Assembly: GCA_002964805.2 (NCBI GenBank)
Contig: PUDQ02000015.1
Location: 354,920-418,919, forward strand
DNA from: Trametes villosa
Lineage: Eukaryota > Basidiomycota > Agaricomycetes > Polyporales > Polyporaceae
DNA length: 64,000 bases
Reading direction: 5' to 3'
Below are positions 12,431 through 23,552 of the stretch, piece after piece. The position numbers and the translations under genes were made by a program. The notes under the pieces were generated by a model. It was given only the letters and a program-made list of their open reading frames with translations, had not been told where the DNA came from and did not search any database. Numbering within the stretch: the first letter of the stretch is position 1; each line of letters opens with the position of its first letter.

Positions 12431-13500
12431 TGAGCGCTAGCTGCGGTCCTGCTCCGGTACGCTACGATACATGACACGGTTTCGACATCTCTTGTGGTAG
12501 AGAGGATACCCGGCGCAATTGTACACTTCGACTCATGCCTCTGGAGTCTGCCGCGCCCGGCGCACCGTACACGCGTCGTCGCGTACGCGCGCGCCGTCGG
12601 AATGTTCGCAAGTCCAATTTCGGCATTGGCGCCCGCGACAACTGCCACCGAACCGTTCCTTGTTCGGATGTCCTTGTTGTACACTGCCGCCACCTTCGCG
12701 CACAACATCCGCGGGGCGGTCCGTCTTCGCGCTGCGCCGGTAAACATACTCTGGGTTCTTGTCAGAAACACGGCCTGCGGTGTCTTTGACCCCTTCTCGC
12801 GCAGAATTCAGCCCTACTGGACCTCCAGCCTGCCGCTCAATCATCGCCACAGACACCCTGTGCCGCGCCGAAGATGCGTGGGCGCACAGCAATATTACAT
12901 GCTCGACGGGATGGTCTAGACAAAGTAGCGCTCTGGAATCCCACTCAACGCTTCCGCTCGAGGGCATCGGGGGCGGAGTTGTATGATGAGAAGGGTGTAG
13001 GCCCATGTCACAGATGTCGCCATCCGAAGAGGGGTCGATATACCCAGTAGTAGCGGTGAGTCAATTCCGCCCAGCTCATGGCCGTCGCTTTCGGGACAAG
13101 TGCACTGAACAGCCCCCCTGGGAACAAGTCCCTGTTCTATAGATGCCGAAGACGCCGATTTAACAAGAGTCGCGCCTCGAGGCCTTCACGGCCTTCGTGC
13201 GCAGCGCGTTCGATGACATTCGCCTGGCTGCATTCGTCCGGAATAACGCGTGTGCGCGTGAATCTCTCCATATATGGCGGGGCACCACGGCCGCGGCGTA
13301 AGAAAACGAGCTCCATGTTCGGTCGCCACATCCCCCGCACTGCCCTTCCGCGTATACGCGGAACAAGCCAGTGTATCGTGCCCTGTCCCGTCACATCTCA
13401 CCACGGCGGCTCACACGCCGGGACTTCGAACTCAGGTGAAGCTTCTGGCTCTGATGCAGGTGCGGAGAGCGCCGCGTGCGAATACTCGGGCAGGGCATGC
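12431..13500 (-). pseudogene. Divergent partner block of unit 1 (decayed paralogue P1)
   Basis: This kilobase aligns along its length with 17340-18460, and partly with 22795-23470. Shared minus-strand coding pieces include an AYTRKGSAGD segment, LVPKATAMSWAELTHRYYW followed by a GTATAT donor, and an SVAM.ERQAGG..GLNSAREG segment. Against the 17.3-kb copy there are single-base length differences that shift the frame, so at least one of the two is broken. The function is unknown. It faces unit 1 head to head across about 200 bp. Confidence 0.5.
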
Positions 13501-13553
13501 GTTTGATGCTGTGGCTTCTCGCTGTCAAGGTGCAGTCACAGCTCCGCCGGAAA

Positions 13554-13571
13554 GGTTGAAAAGTGCCAGGC
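13554..13571 (+). promoter_or_regulatory. Conserved promoter box of unit 1
   Basis: The sequence GGTTGAAAAGTGCCAGGC is shared with small changes ahead of units 2, 3 and 4 and in part unit 5. Here it lies 112 bp before the ATG. It is preceded in each copy by a CTCCGCC-like string. Confidence 0.5.
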
Positions 13572-13682
13572 TTTTTGTTGGGCGCCCTCCTCTCTACTCG
13601 CTCACCTGATAGTGCTGCAACGGTCTACCCCGACATCTCCGCTTTCGCCAGTTCCTGTCAACGCGCCGAGCCCGCCGAAGGC

Positions 13683-15638
13683 ATGCAACAAAACCTAGAA
13701 GACCCGTTCACCGACGCGAAAAGCAGGTCTGTGGAGAAGAAGCAACGCCAGGCGTTCAGAGAAATTATGGATAAGGTGTGGTAGCGATGTAGTGAAGCGC
13801 GAAGTGCGCGCTCGCTCACTATGTTGTGCGATGTTCAGAGCTCCCGCAAGAGGATGACAGTGATGCGTATGAGCGTCGAGCGCCCCGCCACCGTGGTGCC
13901 CCACACGCCTATAGCACCCCAGGCTGAGATCGACCGCTCAGTCTGGCCGGGAGCTCCCGACCTACGGCTTCCACCAAATCCGCTTTTTCCGTGTGCAGAA
14001 GGCCACCAGTCCCAGGCTCATCACGCTCAAGAGTCCGAGAATATAGATATGGATGGGTCACCTGGCCAGAGCGTCGGGGCTCATACGCCACCATATGTAA
14101 GTCTGGGAATTTTCCCTGCCGCGACGTGAGCTTTGGGGGGTTCTGATCGCCTTTACACGTCAGACTCTTATCGCAGGGGTACCCCAAGAGGCAAAGGCTA
14201 CGTCGTCTCGTGGAAGGAAGACACGGTCCACCGCGAACGTCACACTTGTCAACCAGACGACTGGTCTGACGCGCCAGGCGTTGGCGCGCGCCGCTCTCGA
14301 GGGCCACGCTTCACGTTCCCTGGGCGGAGCGTACCCGAAGCGTTCCGGTTCTGTTTCTGATCACCTTCTCCCGCAGCATACGGTGAGTTGAAGTTAGGTC
14401 CCTGCCGAGTGACGTAGACTTATGTGGCGCGTATATAGTCGCGCGACGTGGTAGTTGAATACCCCTTGCCAGTGCATGGCTTGCCCTCCCTGCCCCCCAC
14501 TCCGAGTCCCTGCCATTTCACATCAGGCTCGTGCGCCGTCCCCTCAAGCTCAGAAGATGAGGGTAGACAGTTGCAGAACCCACTTAGATGTGTTGCTCCT
14601 ATTCCTCGCTATCCTTCCCGTCCTCTCGATTGGCTCCTAGCTTCTTCTCCAAGGTCTGTCGACCAGCACGCCCCACGGATCGTCGAGACGCCGCCACCTT
14701 CGATCCCGGCCATGGAAGCGTTGAACGAGGCCGTTCCGCGTTCCCAAATCATGGTACCCTCGCATTCTCTGACGGCCCCTGTCATCGCCGAGGTCGCCCA
14801 TGGTACTGCAGCCTCCCACCAGATAGGCTATGAGACATATCCGCCTTCTTACAACTTCGGTTCTGGATACCTCGGGATAGCCCGGTCCCCTTGGTCCCTG
14901 CAGCACGTTCCGGGGGACGGCTTTCTGTATGATGCCGGGGTCAACGACTTCGATGCGCGATCATACGAGTATGAGGACCCTCACGCCACCGTCGCCGTAG
15001 GATCGTTCTCGGCCGCAGAAAGCGCCTCCTACGAATACGCCTCGAGCGTTCCCGCGCCCCCGCTCGCCCACAGTACGGCTGACTCGGATTGGCCTCCAGC
15101 TCGTGCAACCGGTTACTACATGGACGCCGGCTCCATGGGACTGCCCGCGTGGAGTGCGCGCTCTGAGGGTGACACCCCGCAAAACTCACAGCATCACGCT
15201 CCCATCGACGGCACCCTCAGGGACGCCTTTGTGCAGGGGAAAACCTCTGCCGGCAACGTAAGCCCCTTCGCATTTCAGCATCCGGTGCAACCTCGATACG
15301 TTCAAGTTGCGGAGCAGCTCTATCCGTATCCTATCCCTGTGTTCTCTCTTCGTTCGCCGGACTTTACCCAACATCCCCCACGCATCCCCGACGACGCGGC
15401 GGCATACACCCCTCCGAACGCTCGCCCAGCTCTTGAGCACGGTAGTAGTCTGCTCTCCATCGGTACCTTGCCCGGTTCTCCGGGAAACAAGCTCTGCCGT
15501 GGTGGCGCAGAACACGAACACACGTACCATGAGCCGCCATGCGTTCAGAGGAGCACATACCACTCCTTTGACGGTGCGGTGTCTCCTGAATTCATCTGTC
15601 TTACCCATATTCCCAATCCAAAGGATCCCCGTACGTAG
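13683..15638 (+). CDS. Unit 1: orphan family protein, 4 exons, 589 aa
   Basis: I do not recognise this protein. Exons 13683-13775, 13839-14096, 14164-14382 and 14439-15638 join with all introns in phase 0 and lengths of 63, 67 and 56 nt. Exon 1 is charged (KSRSVEKKQRQAFREIMDK) and exon 2 starts SSRKRMTVMRM, so the N-terminus is basic; exon 3 has another basic patch (SSRGRKTRST). The long last exon is rich in Ser, Pro, Tyr and His and looks disordered. The C-terminus reads STYHSFDGAV...LTHIPNPKDPRT. The same exon plan is found in unit 2, with shared blocks such as EIDRSVWP and VDQHAPRIVE. A decayed partner faces it upstream and a hairpin follows 176 bp after the stop. A nuclear or transcription-factor role is only a guess from composition. 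Confidence 0.7.
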
Positions 15639-15813
15639 ACCCAAACCATATGGTACTGTGAACGGCCACGCGCTTTCTGTCTCAAAGATTTATAAATTGA
15701 TGTATTGTCTACTGGATATCCACGCCGCGATTGCAGAATTCAGACTTGGTCTGTGTCACGATCTCACAGGGTGGGACAATGCGCTGGTTACGCGTTCTTC
15801 AGACCAGGTGACT

Positions 15814-15866
15814 GTGCGCTATGAGTAAAGCCGACGATGAATTCATCGGTTTTACCCATAGCTCAC
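15814..15866. repeat. 3' hairpin of unit 1
   Basis: Inverted repeat with outer arms GTGCGCTATGAGTAAA and TTTTACCCATAGCTCAC and an inner perfect palindrome CGATGAATTCATCG. Lies 176 bp after the stop of unit 1. Confidence 0.85.
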
Positions 15867-17330
15867 GGCCACGGGCTCGCCCTTCACTGCTGCCACGAAA
15901 GAGTGACCGTACTGCGCATGCCAGCCGCAATCCGTAGGGGTCAGATATGGCGATACCATACAGTGTTTGGCGAATAATCGAACTTACGATTGATCGGCTA
16001 GCCTTGCTCCTTCATAACCGGTGCTCCCCGTTGTGTCTCCCCTCGTTTCGAAGAAGTGAACAAGATTTGATCCTCTGAAGAGCATCCATCAGCTTCCGGA
16101 AGAGACATGAGCAAGGGCGTCTGCGCACCAGGGAAATCCCCCTTCTAGAGCGGCGCGTGCGGAAGGGCATAATGACTGGAGTAATGTCAACGTCGACGAT
16201 AGTCTGCCAGAGATTTGAGTTGAATCCGGGGGGTGCGCGAGGAGATCTGCCTGAGGTGCCTGCCGGGTACGTGTTCTTCAGACTCGGTAATCGCAGGCTA
16301 TGAGTAGGATTGATACCGTGAATCAATCCTACACATAGCTCACGGGTGCCGCCCCGCCCTCTAGTGCTAGCGTGAGAGCCTGCTGAAAAGGTCGGCACAT
16401 CGAGCTTAGGTTCTGGATTAGTCCGGGCTACTGCGAATAGCGAAGCTCACTCATCTGAAATCGACCTCGTCCGGCTTGAAAACTTCGGGTCTCCTGTTGA
16501 ACTCGTACGGTTCCCCGAAAGGCATCCAGAGCTGTCTGGGATAGAGATGATTGAATGTATCGAGGCTCTAGAGAAGCAATTCGATCAATGCATTGAAGAG
16601 CTCGTGCTTCGGAATCGACGGTGTGGGAGCTATACGTTCTTCGGACCAGGTGATTGTGCGCTATGGGTAAGACTGGCTATAGAACTGGCTAATTTCACCC
16701 ATAGCTCACAGCCACGAGCTCGCCTTGTAGTGCTGTCGCGAGGAAGTGGTTGTACTGTGTAGGTCAATGTGTAGGGTCAGATACGGCGGTATCGTACAGG
16801 GTTTGGCATACAACTGAGCTTACCATTGATTGGCTAACCTTTCTCCTTCAGATATGGCGTCTCCCGTTGTATCTGCCCTCATTTAGAAGGCAATAGATGA
16901 GATTTGATCGTCTGAAGAGCATCCCCCGGCATCCGAAAGAGAAATGAGCAAGGGCGTCCACGCGCCAGGGAGATCCTACTTGTAAAGAGGTGTACATAGG
17001 TGCATGGGGACCGGTAAATCATTGGCCATGGTTGACCAGAAAGTGAGAGAAATCGGAGGGGCGCACAAGGAGATCTGCAATGTGCATGAGAGTTGTGAGT
17101 GGGCAATGTCGAGAAGGATCGCGATCAGACGCCCGTCTTGCGGACGTCACTCATTCACTCCGAATCGGGCAGCTTGATCGTCTCACCGCTGTTACTGGCG
17201 ATTTACTACTATCACTGAAGGAGTTGGTGTCCTCGCATCTAGCGACGTTTAGCAGAGGAGTGCTCGAGGCACACGGCGAGGATCAAGCTCGAGAGGCAAA
17301 CTTCTCGACAAAGGCGCCGAGACCCGATAG
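15867..17330. repeat. Gene-less tandem array of the 3' hairpin module
   Basis: Two more hairpins lie here, at 16297-16339 (an 18-bp stem with one mismatch, loop ACCGTGA) and 16656-16709 (GCTATGGGT/ACCCATAGC). The roughly 300 bp after the unit 1 hairpin are repeated after the third hairpin: both contain a GATTTGATC-type string, then GAAGAGCATCC, then ATGAGCAAGGGCGTC. I see no gene. These look like copies of the 3' end of family genes without their coding part. Confidence 0.75.
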
Positions 17331-17339
17331 AGCTGGGTA

Positions 17340-18460
17340 GGATATTTAGGCGCCTGTCTTAGATCGAGATCCCCTGCCGGTTCAGGATATTCAACTCCGA
17401 TCGAGAACGACTAATCACACCACAACCCTCCATCCGCAAGCCTTCTGTTCTCCGTATGCATGGCATTTCTGCCTCTACCACACCGTCCACGGGAACGCAC
17501 ACACGATGTTCGTAGGACGAAGTCAGGCACAGGATGACATTGGCGCCCGCGTCAACTGCTACCGAGCCCATCCTAAAGAGGACTCGTCCTTGTTACACCC
17601 GCCTCCACCGTCGCGCACGACATTCGCGGGGCGGTCCGTCTCCGCGCTACGCCGGAGAACAAGTCCTGAGCTCTTGTCAGAACACGGCTCGCGGTGACTT
17701 TGAGTGCTTCTCGCTTATAGTCTAGCTCTACACGACCTCCAGCCAGCTGCTCACACATCGCCACAGACCCCCCTGGACCGCGCGGAAGGTGCGTGGTTGC
17801 ACAGCAATATGCTATGCTCGCCGGGATGAACCGCTCCAAGTACTTCTGTACAAATCCACTCAACGCTTCCGTTCGGGGGCATTGGTACTGGAGTGGTGTG
17901 ATATGATGGATGTCAGCCCGCCTGACAAGTGTCGCTATGCTAAGAGTGGCCGATATATCCAGTAGTAGCGGTAAGCCAGTTCCGCACAGCTCCCAGCCAT
18001 CGCTTTTTGGGACAAATTCACTGAACAGCCCCTCTGGGAACAAGTCCCTGTTCGATAGATGCCGAGCTCACCGTTTTGACAAGAGTTGCGCCTCGAGGCC
18101 TTCGTGGCGTCCATGCGCAGCGCGTTCTGTGACATCTGCCCTGCTGTATGCGTCCAGGAGAGCGCTTGTGCTCGTAATTCTCTCCCCATATCTCGAGGCG
18201 ATGCGGTCGCGACGTAACGAAACGGGCCGCATGTTCGGCCGCCACAGCTCCCAGGCTGCCCTTCTGCGTATACTCGGAACGCGCCACGGTATCGTGCCTT
18301 TCCCCGTCACATCTCAGCGCGGCGACTCACACGCCAGGACCTCGAACTCCGGTGTTGCTTCTAGCTCTGATGCAGGTGCGGAGAGCGCGGCGTGCGAATA
18401 CTCGGGCAGAGCATGCGCTCGATGCTGTGGCTTCTCGCCGTCAGGATACAACTCCGCCGG
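17340..18460 (-). pseudogene. Divergent partner block of unit 2 (paralogue P2)
   Basis: A minus-strand homologue of the 12.4-13.5 kb block. It has SEYTQKGSLGAVAAEHA, then LFPEGLFSEFVPK, then IAYCCATTHLPRGPGG, then an AGG...KREALKVTA segment. The YCCA..H.PRG motif is shared with the 22.8-kb copy. Compared with P1 there is one extra A in a homopolymer just after the VPK codons, and the intron donor GTATAT of P1 is GATATAT here, so splicing or frame is damaged. The function is unknown; it faces unit 2 head to head. Confidence 0.5.
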
Positions 18461-18462
18461 AA

Positions 18463-18480
18463 GGTTGAAAAGTACAAGGC
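18463..18480 (+). promoter_or_regulatory. Conserved promoter box of unit 2
   Basis: GGTTGAAAAGTACAAGGC, 61 bp before the ATG. It matches the boxes of units 1 and 4 almost base for base. Confidence 0.55.
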
Positions 18481-18540
18481 ACGTCTTATGCGCGCCCGTG
18501 TCTCCCCGCCCGAATACTCCCCTTCCCATTCCTCGGCGTC

Positions 18541-20527
18541 ATGGCGCGGCGAAAGTCTGCTTCCCGATCCCCGCATCCCGAGTCTCTAGAGTTCGTGACT
18601 TCGCAGGCCTCACCGGATACGCAGGACAATCATGGGGCCCAGTATGCCAATGCGCGAAGCGACCATTCAAACCGACATCCGCACAAGATCCTGCGGGCGC
18701 TCATCCAGCAGGTACCGTGGCGTTATTTCGACGTTGTCAAGGTTGGTTTCGCTCACCGTGTCGTGCTGATATAGAACCCCGGTAGTACGCTGTATGTGAT
18801 GCATATGAAGGTGGCACCCCATCCGACGGTCGCCCCCCGAGTTGAGATTGACCCTTCGGTCTGGCCGAGCACCCCCGCTATACCACTTCCTCCGTCTCAG
18901 CCGCCAGAAGCTTGTCGAAAGGACGAACCTCATCCTATCCGGAGACTCGAGGGTCTATATCCACCCGGACCATCCCCCGGCCAGAGTGTTGAGGTTACGC
19001 CACCACTAGTGGTGAGTCCCGGCATTCCGCTGCCGCATGCGAACTTACGCCCAACCTGTTGGCCGCGTCCTAGCAACAGATCAGCGACAAGGTACTGCAG
19101 GAGCCGAAGGTGGCGTCACAGCGTCAGAAGAAGATAAAATCCACCACCACCGTATCCCCCAAAACCCAGGTGACTGGGCGCACGCCTGTGGCCGGCGCCG
19201 CTTGGAGTGGCGGCACGTCGAGGTCGAAGCGGTCTTCGCAGTCGAAGCGGTCTCCGCAGTCGAAGCGGTCTGCCCCTGATGCTGATCGCTCATGTTCCTC
19301 CGCGCAGCACTTTTCGGTGAGCTCGACTACGACCGCGAGTCAACCGACGCTGACTTGCGCGGCGCGCAGGATGGCGACGCGCCCCCGGACCCCGGCCTAC
19401 TGCATGGCTTCTCTCGCGGGCCCTTTGGATACAGTTCTCCTGTTCAACACTTCATCCCAGTCTCATCACGCTCTGACCACAGCAGTGAGATGGAGGACGG
19501 ATGGCTTCCCTCCCCTCGCGACCCCTACGCTACTGCTTCTCTCTTTGGCTTCCCGACGCCTGCGACCGACCAACACGTCCCGCGGATGGTCGAGATGCCT
19601 TCGCATGCGAACTTCCCGGCTTCGCCGCTGAATCCTGCGCTGTTACATCCGCAGACTGCGGTAGTATCACCTGATCTGTGCGCCCCGTTCGCCGTCGTGG
19701 ACCAGGATATCGTCGCCCGCCACCACGAAGATTATGGATTGTGTCTGCCTTCTGGCTACTCCGACTACGACTACGACGGTATGAACCTACCCCCGCGATC
19801 TACCCATCGTGCACAGCAACTCTTCGGCAACACCTTTCTATACGAGGCCGACGTCGACAACGTCGTGGCGCGTTGTAGCGAGGACACTCACGTCACAACA
19901 GCTGCACCACCGCCCCTGCTCGCAGTCAACTCGGAAGTCTACTACGGATATGGCATGGGCGTTCCCGAGCGAACCCTCGTTGCCCTTCCTGCGGACCAGC
20001 ACCACGCTGGAGCGCACGAGGCTGGGGCATCCCAGCTATCGGAAGTGCCCACGCAGAGTACGGGTACTAAGAATCACGTCCGGCGCGACTCGTCGATCCT
20101 GGTATCCGCCGACAACATCTACGATACCTCCTTTCCGCAAGACCTGGCCACTAGAGGCGACACTGGCGTCTTCGCTGCGATCGAGCACTCCTCGCGACCT
20201 GGAGTAACTACGGGAGACCGTTATCTACACTACGCAAACGCGTCCTCCTTATTCCTACCGCAAATTTTGGAACACCCGGCTGGCATCTCCGACTACGCGG
20301 AAGCATGGAAGCCTTCTGGCTCAAGTACCAGCTTGACGTATCGCGCACCTGCCGGCGGTCCGCTCTCCGCCTGTTCAGTACCGAGCCCTCTGGGCAATAC
20401 GGAATACAAACAGATCGCCTCTGAGATGGCACGCACTCAGAAGGACGCATACTCCCGAGACGATACCATTCCTCAGCAACTATGTTGTTCTACCCATATT
20501 CCCTATCCAAAGCGTCCTCGGATGTAG
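18541..20527 (+). CDS. Unit 2: orphan family protein, 4 exons, 602 aa
   Basis: Paralogue of unit 1 with the same four-exon, phase-0 plan: 18541-18711, 18775-19011, 19074-19316 and 19370-20527, with introns of 63, 62 and 53 nt. It starts MARRKSASRSPHPESLEF. Exon 2 carries EIDPSVWPSTP as in unit 1. Exon 3 has a basic stretch (SQRQKKIKST) and a threefold K-R-S-(S/P)-Q-S repeat. The last exon has ATDQHVPRMVE and Tyr-rich blocks (YSDYDYDG, YYGYGMG) and ends with STHIPYPKRPRM. No catalytic motif or membrane segment is seen. The shared C-terminus THIP.PK.PR points to selection on the tail in this subfamily. The frame is open throughout, so it is probably functional. Confidence 0.7.
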
Positions 20528-20702
20528 ACCCGAACGTAGTAGCTGTCTGGCAGCACTCATACCGACTACGCATGTTCTTAGCTAGGCCTATTCAATCGAT
20601 GTTATATCCACTACCCGCCCGCAATGAGATGAGGGTACTGAACACAGATCCGTGTCTATGCTGCAGAGTTATAACGGGGTACGCGCCCTTGAAGTCCGTT
20701 AA

Positions 20703-20761
20703 CCGTGAGCTATGAGTAAGGCCAACATTGCAACAACGTTGATTCTACCCATAGCTCACGG
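20703..20761. repeat. 3' hairpin of unit 2
   Basis: A perfect 12-bp outer stem CCGTGAGCTATG/CATAGCTCACGG with further inner pairing (CAACATT/AACGTTG, one mismatch). It begins 176 bp after the stop, the same distance as in unit 1. Confidence 0.88.
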
Positions 20762-22790
20762 ATACCACCCTGTCCGGCGGCGCTGTTGCAAGGAGTAGAT
20801 TCGTAGTGTTGCAGGCTCACCCATCATCAGTCGACCTCAGTTCGCCTAGCCGGTGTCTCCCGTTGAATCTTCGCAGCTTTTCGAAGAGTGTCCAAACGCG
20901 TATAGGATGGAGGTGGTCGAAATATCAAGCGTGTCGAGCGCCGCCGCGATGTACTGATCGATGCCGGGCTGCCTACCTTCCTCATTCAGAATCAAAACCG
21001 TCCCGAACTGCCGGATACTCACGGGTGCAATAGCTTGCAATGGTCAATGAAAACGCAGCGTTGGAGCAGATTGTAGCGGCACGAATGCTGCACGGACGGA
21101 TCGCGATTGAGCAGATTTGACCGAGAAGTCCGCTTCAACGACGCGAGGTCGTAGCGCCGCCCGGCGGGAGGATGCGAGTTAACAGCGGTCTCCGAGCGCA
21201 CGCCGTGACCCCAGCCGTACGACCATGGCACCTCGCGCGCGGTATCCACCCTCGCTACAACGTAGATAGTTGTATTGACCTATCTCTACATACCAAGTTT
21301 TGGGGAATCACGCTATATCCGTCGTCACTGTTTCTCACCTATGCGTGATTAAACAAGTTTAGATCACTTGGGCTCCTGGATGGAGCGTTCGCCTGTACAG
21401 TAACGATAGCTTCGCCTTCGGCGACACAGAGTCAGACCAAGTTTCCATCCCGGAGGACATCGTTAGGCTCTCGGCAAAGCGGTACGACCACCTCGTACGC
21501 CGCAGTCATGGCACGAACATGGGCACCCACTCTCGAACGGCGATTGCGAGGGGCTCTGTAGTGTACGGCCGCGGCCAGACAATCTGCTTTGCATGGCAGA
21601 CTTATCGTAAAGGCCGTTCTCAGCACATCGTCCGTTTTAACCTCCCCCGAGAATGAAGGGTCAAGGCGACTTACTACGGCCTTCTCCGCCGTTTCCCCGT
21701 ACCCATGCTCGACACTGCGAAAAACGCAGTTACAAGCGCATAATATCCTGTCTTCGAACAGTAGGCTCTTTTTGTGAGCCGAAGAATCGTGCTTCGGTGA
21801 CTCCAGCTCTCTCGCGGATCTTACGGAGGGGGTTAATTGCTGCAAACTACGCAAGGGCGATTTGCAGGAAGCCCGATCACGAGTATGCTTTGAGCAACGA
21901 GTCTGTCCATCGAGAGTACTCGACAAACAGACCCATTAGACACGAACGGGGGCCCGGTTATGTCTGATTTGCGAACTCGCTCACATTTCTATATAAAAAG
22001 CCTTCGGCGACTACTAAGAGGCGAGGCTCATGCTAAAAGACGTGCTTGGATCATCCGCATCTGATGATACTAGAGGAAGCATGGCATCGAGGGGGTGAAT
22101 GCTCGAGCATGTGCTGTTCAGGCTCGGCGACCATAGGCTATGAGCAAGGCTAACATGGCCTAGTTGTTAACTTTATCCACAGCACGCGAATACTGCCCCA
22201 CCTGAAGTCGTTACCATGCCGAGCGCCGAGGATACAGACTCAGGGGGTAGGTGCAAGTGGTCCAACGACCATGGAATACTGCGAACTACTCACCTTGCGT
22301 CAGTCAGGTTTTCTGGGTCCCCTGCTATATCCCCGCTCGTATTCTGACCCCGGAGGTTTAGAGAAAAGCTGTTATAACCATCCGAGAGCATCCAGAACAG
22401 ACATAGTCGGCAGTCGAACGAATCTCGAAGGGCCGGTGCAAATGTACGAAGTCTGGCAATCTCGCTACCTTGAGCACCCGCAACGTTGTCATTCTACCAT
22501 GAGTTCCTCATCCGGACGAGATGCTAGACCACCCAGAAGCAAGCAGGAGTGTTTGATTGCAGCAGTGCCCAAAGACGATGGAGAGACAGGGAGTGCGTTG
22601 AGCGTTGACGTTAAGGACGAGAGCAGAGCGGGGAAGCGCCCGTGTCAATCGCCGAACCGTCAGCCCAAAAGGGGAAAACCTTCCTTCTCTCATGACCGCG
22701 CGCCGCCACCGTCTTGCGCATCCCCGTCGAGTTATTGGCGATTTCTGGTACAGCGTGTATCATTCCCCATAGAGCGGAGTCATGGATTAC
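20762..22790. other. Gene-poor region with a degenerate hairpin
   Basis: A worn copy of the hairpin lies at about 22136-22185 (GGCTATGAGCAAGGC...TTTATCCACAGC). A plus-strand frame of 190 codons (22271-22843) has no recognised domain; its 3' part overlaps the minus-strand partner block of unit 3, so I do not call it as a gene. Nothing else is identifiable. Confidence 0.45.
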
Positions 22791-22794
22791 ACAC

Positions 22795-23470
22795 TCATAC
22801 ACCCTTGATGGCACGCCGGAGTGCTTCTCGAACTAAACGGTGACCCATCCGACCTCCAGCAGCATCGCCACGAGCTTCGGTGGGTATCGTTCTGCCTCGC
22901 GGTACGTGCATGTTTGCACAGCAATATGGTTCCACGTATGTAGAGCCGTTGCGTCGCACGATCCATGGGAGAAAACCGTGCCTGCTCGGAGCACAATTCT
23001 TGCCTTCCGACGATAGTATCCGCTGACATAGGTGTCGGGCCACAGCCGCGTGAGTCAGATCCCACTTACCATCGCGTCTTGTAAGGACGAACTGAGCGGT
23101 TACTTTAGGAACAAGTTCCCCGCTCCAGAGGTGATCTCCGAACATCTCGGCGTGCAAAAGTGAGGCCCCCCGAGCCGAGACTTCCGCGCGCTGTACATTC
23201 TGTGAGTGACCTCTCCCAACCTACGCTACGAGGTCGAGAGTCGCATCGCAGCTCGTGTTTCCCTTTGGCAGATATCGAGGGTGGCAACCGCATGTTCCTC
23301 TGCTATAGCCCCCGCACTTCCGTTTCGCGTATATTCGGAACGAGCTCGTGCAGGCAGCTCACTGCCTTGTCACATCTTGTCCAGCCTACGCATCCAGAAC
23401 GTCGGCTCGTCTTCTGGTACTGGTGCAAATTGAGGGGGCAGTGGTGCCCGAATCTTCGGAGCATGCACGC
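22795..23470 (-). CDS. Divergent partner of unit 3 (paralogue P3), partial model
   Basis: The best-preserved minus-strand partner. An open frame from about 23157 to 22795 carries SGELVPKVTAQFVLTRRD followed by a good donor (GTAAGTGGG), then YVEPYCCANMHVPRG and AAGGRMGHRLVREAL. The last two match P2 (YCCATTHLPRG, LAGG...KREAL) although the DNA has diverged, which supports coding on this strand. The 5' exon holds SEYTRNGSAGAIAEEHAV, matching P1 and P2. The exact exon ends and the start codon are unresolved. I do not recognise the family. It faces unit 3 across the promoter box at 23517-23534. Confidence 0.45.
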
Positions 23471-23516
23471 GAGGCAGTGTCTTCTTTCCATTGCGATTCA
23501 TCTCCGCTCAGCCAGC

Positions 23517-23534
23517 GGTCGAAGTGGACAAGGC
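23517..23534 (+). promoter_or_regulatory. Conserved promoter box of unit 3 (diverged)
   Basis: GGTCGAAGTGGACAAGGC, the unit 3 version of the box, 18 bp before the first ATG. Confidence 0.4.
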
Positions 23535-23552
23535 CATCGGCTGTGCGCCTCC

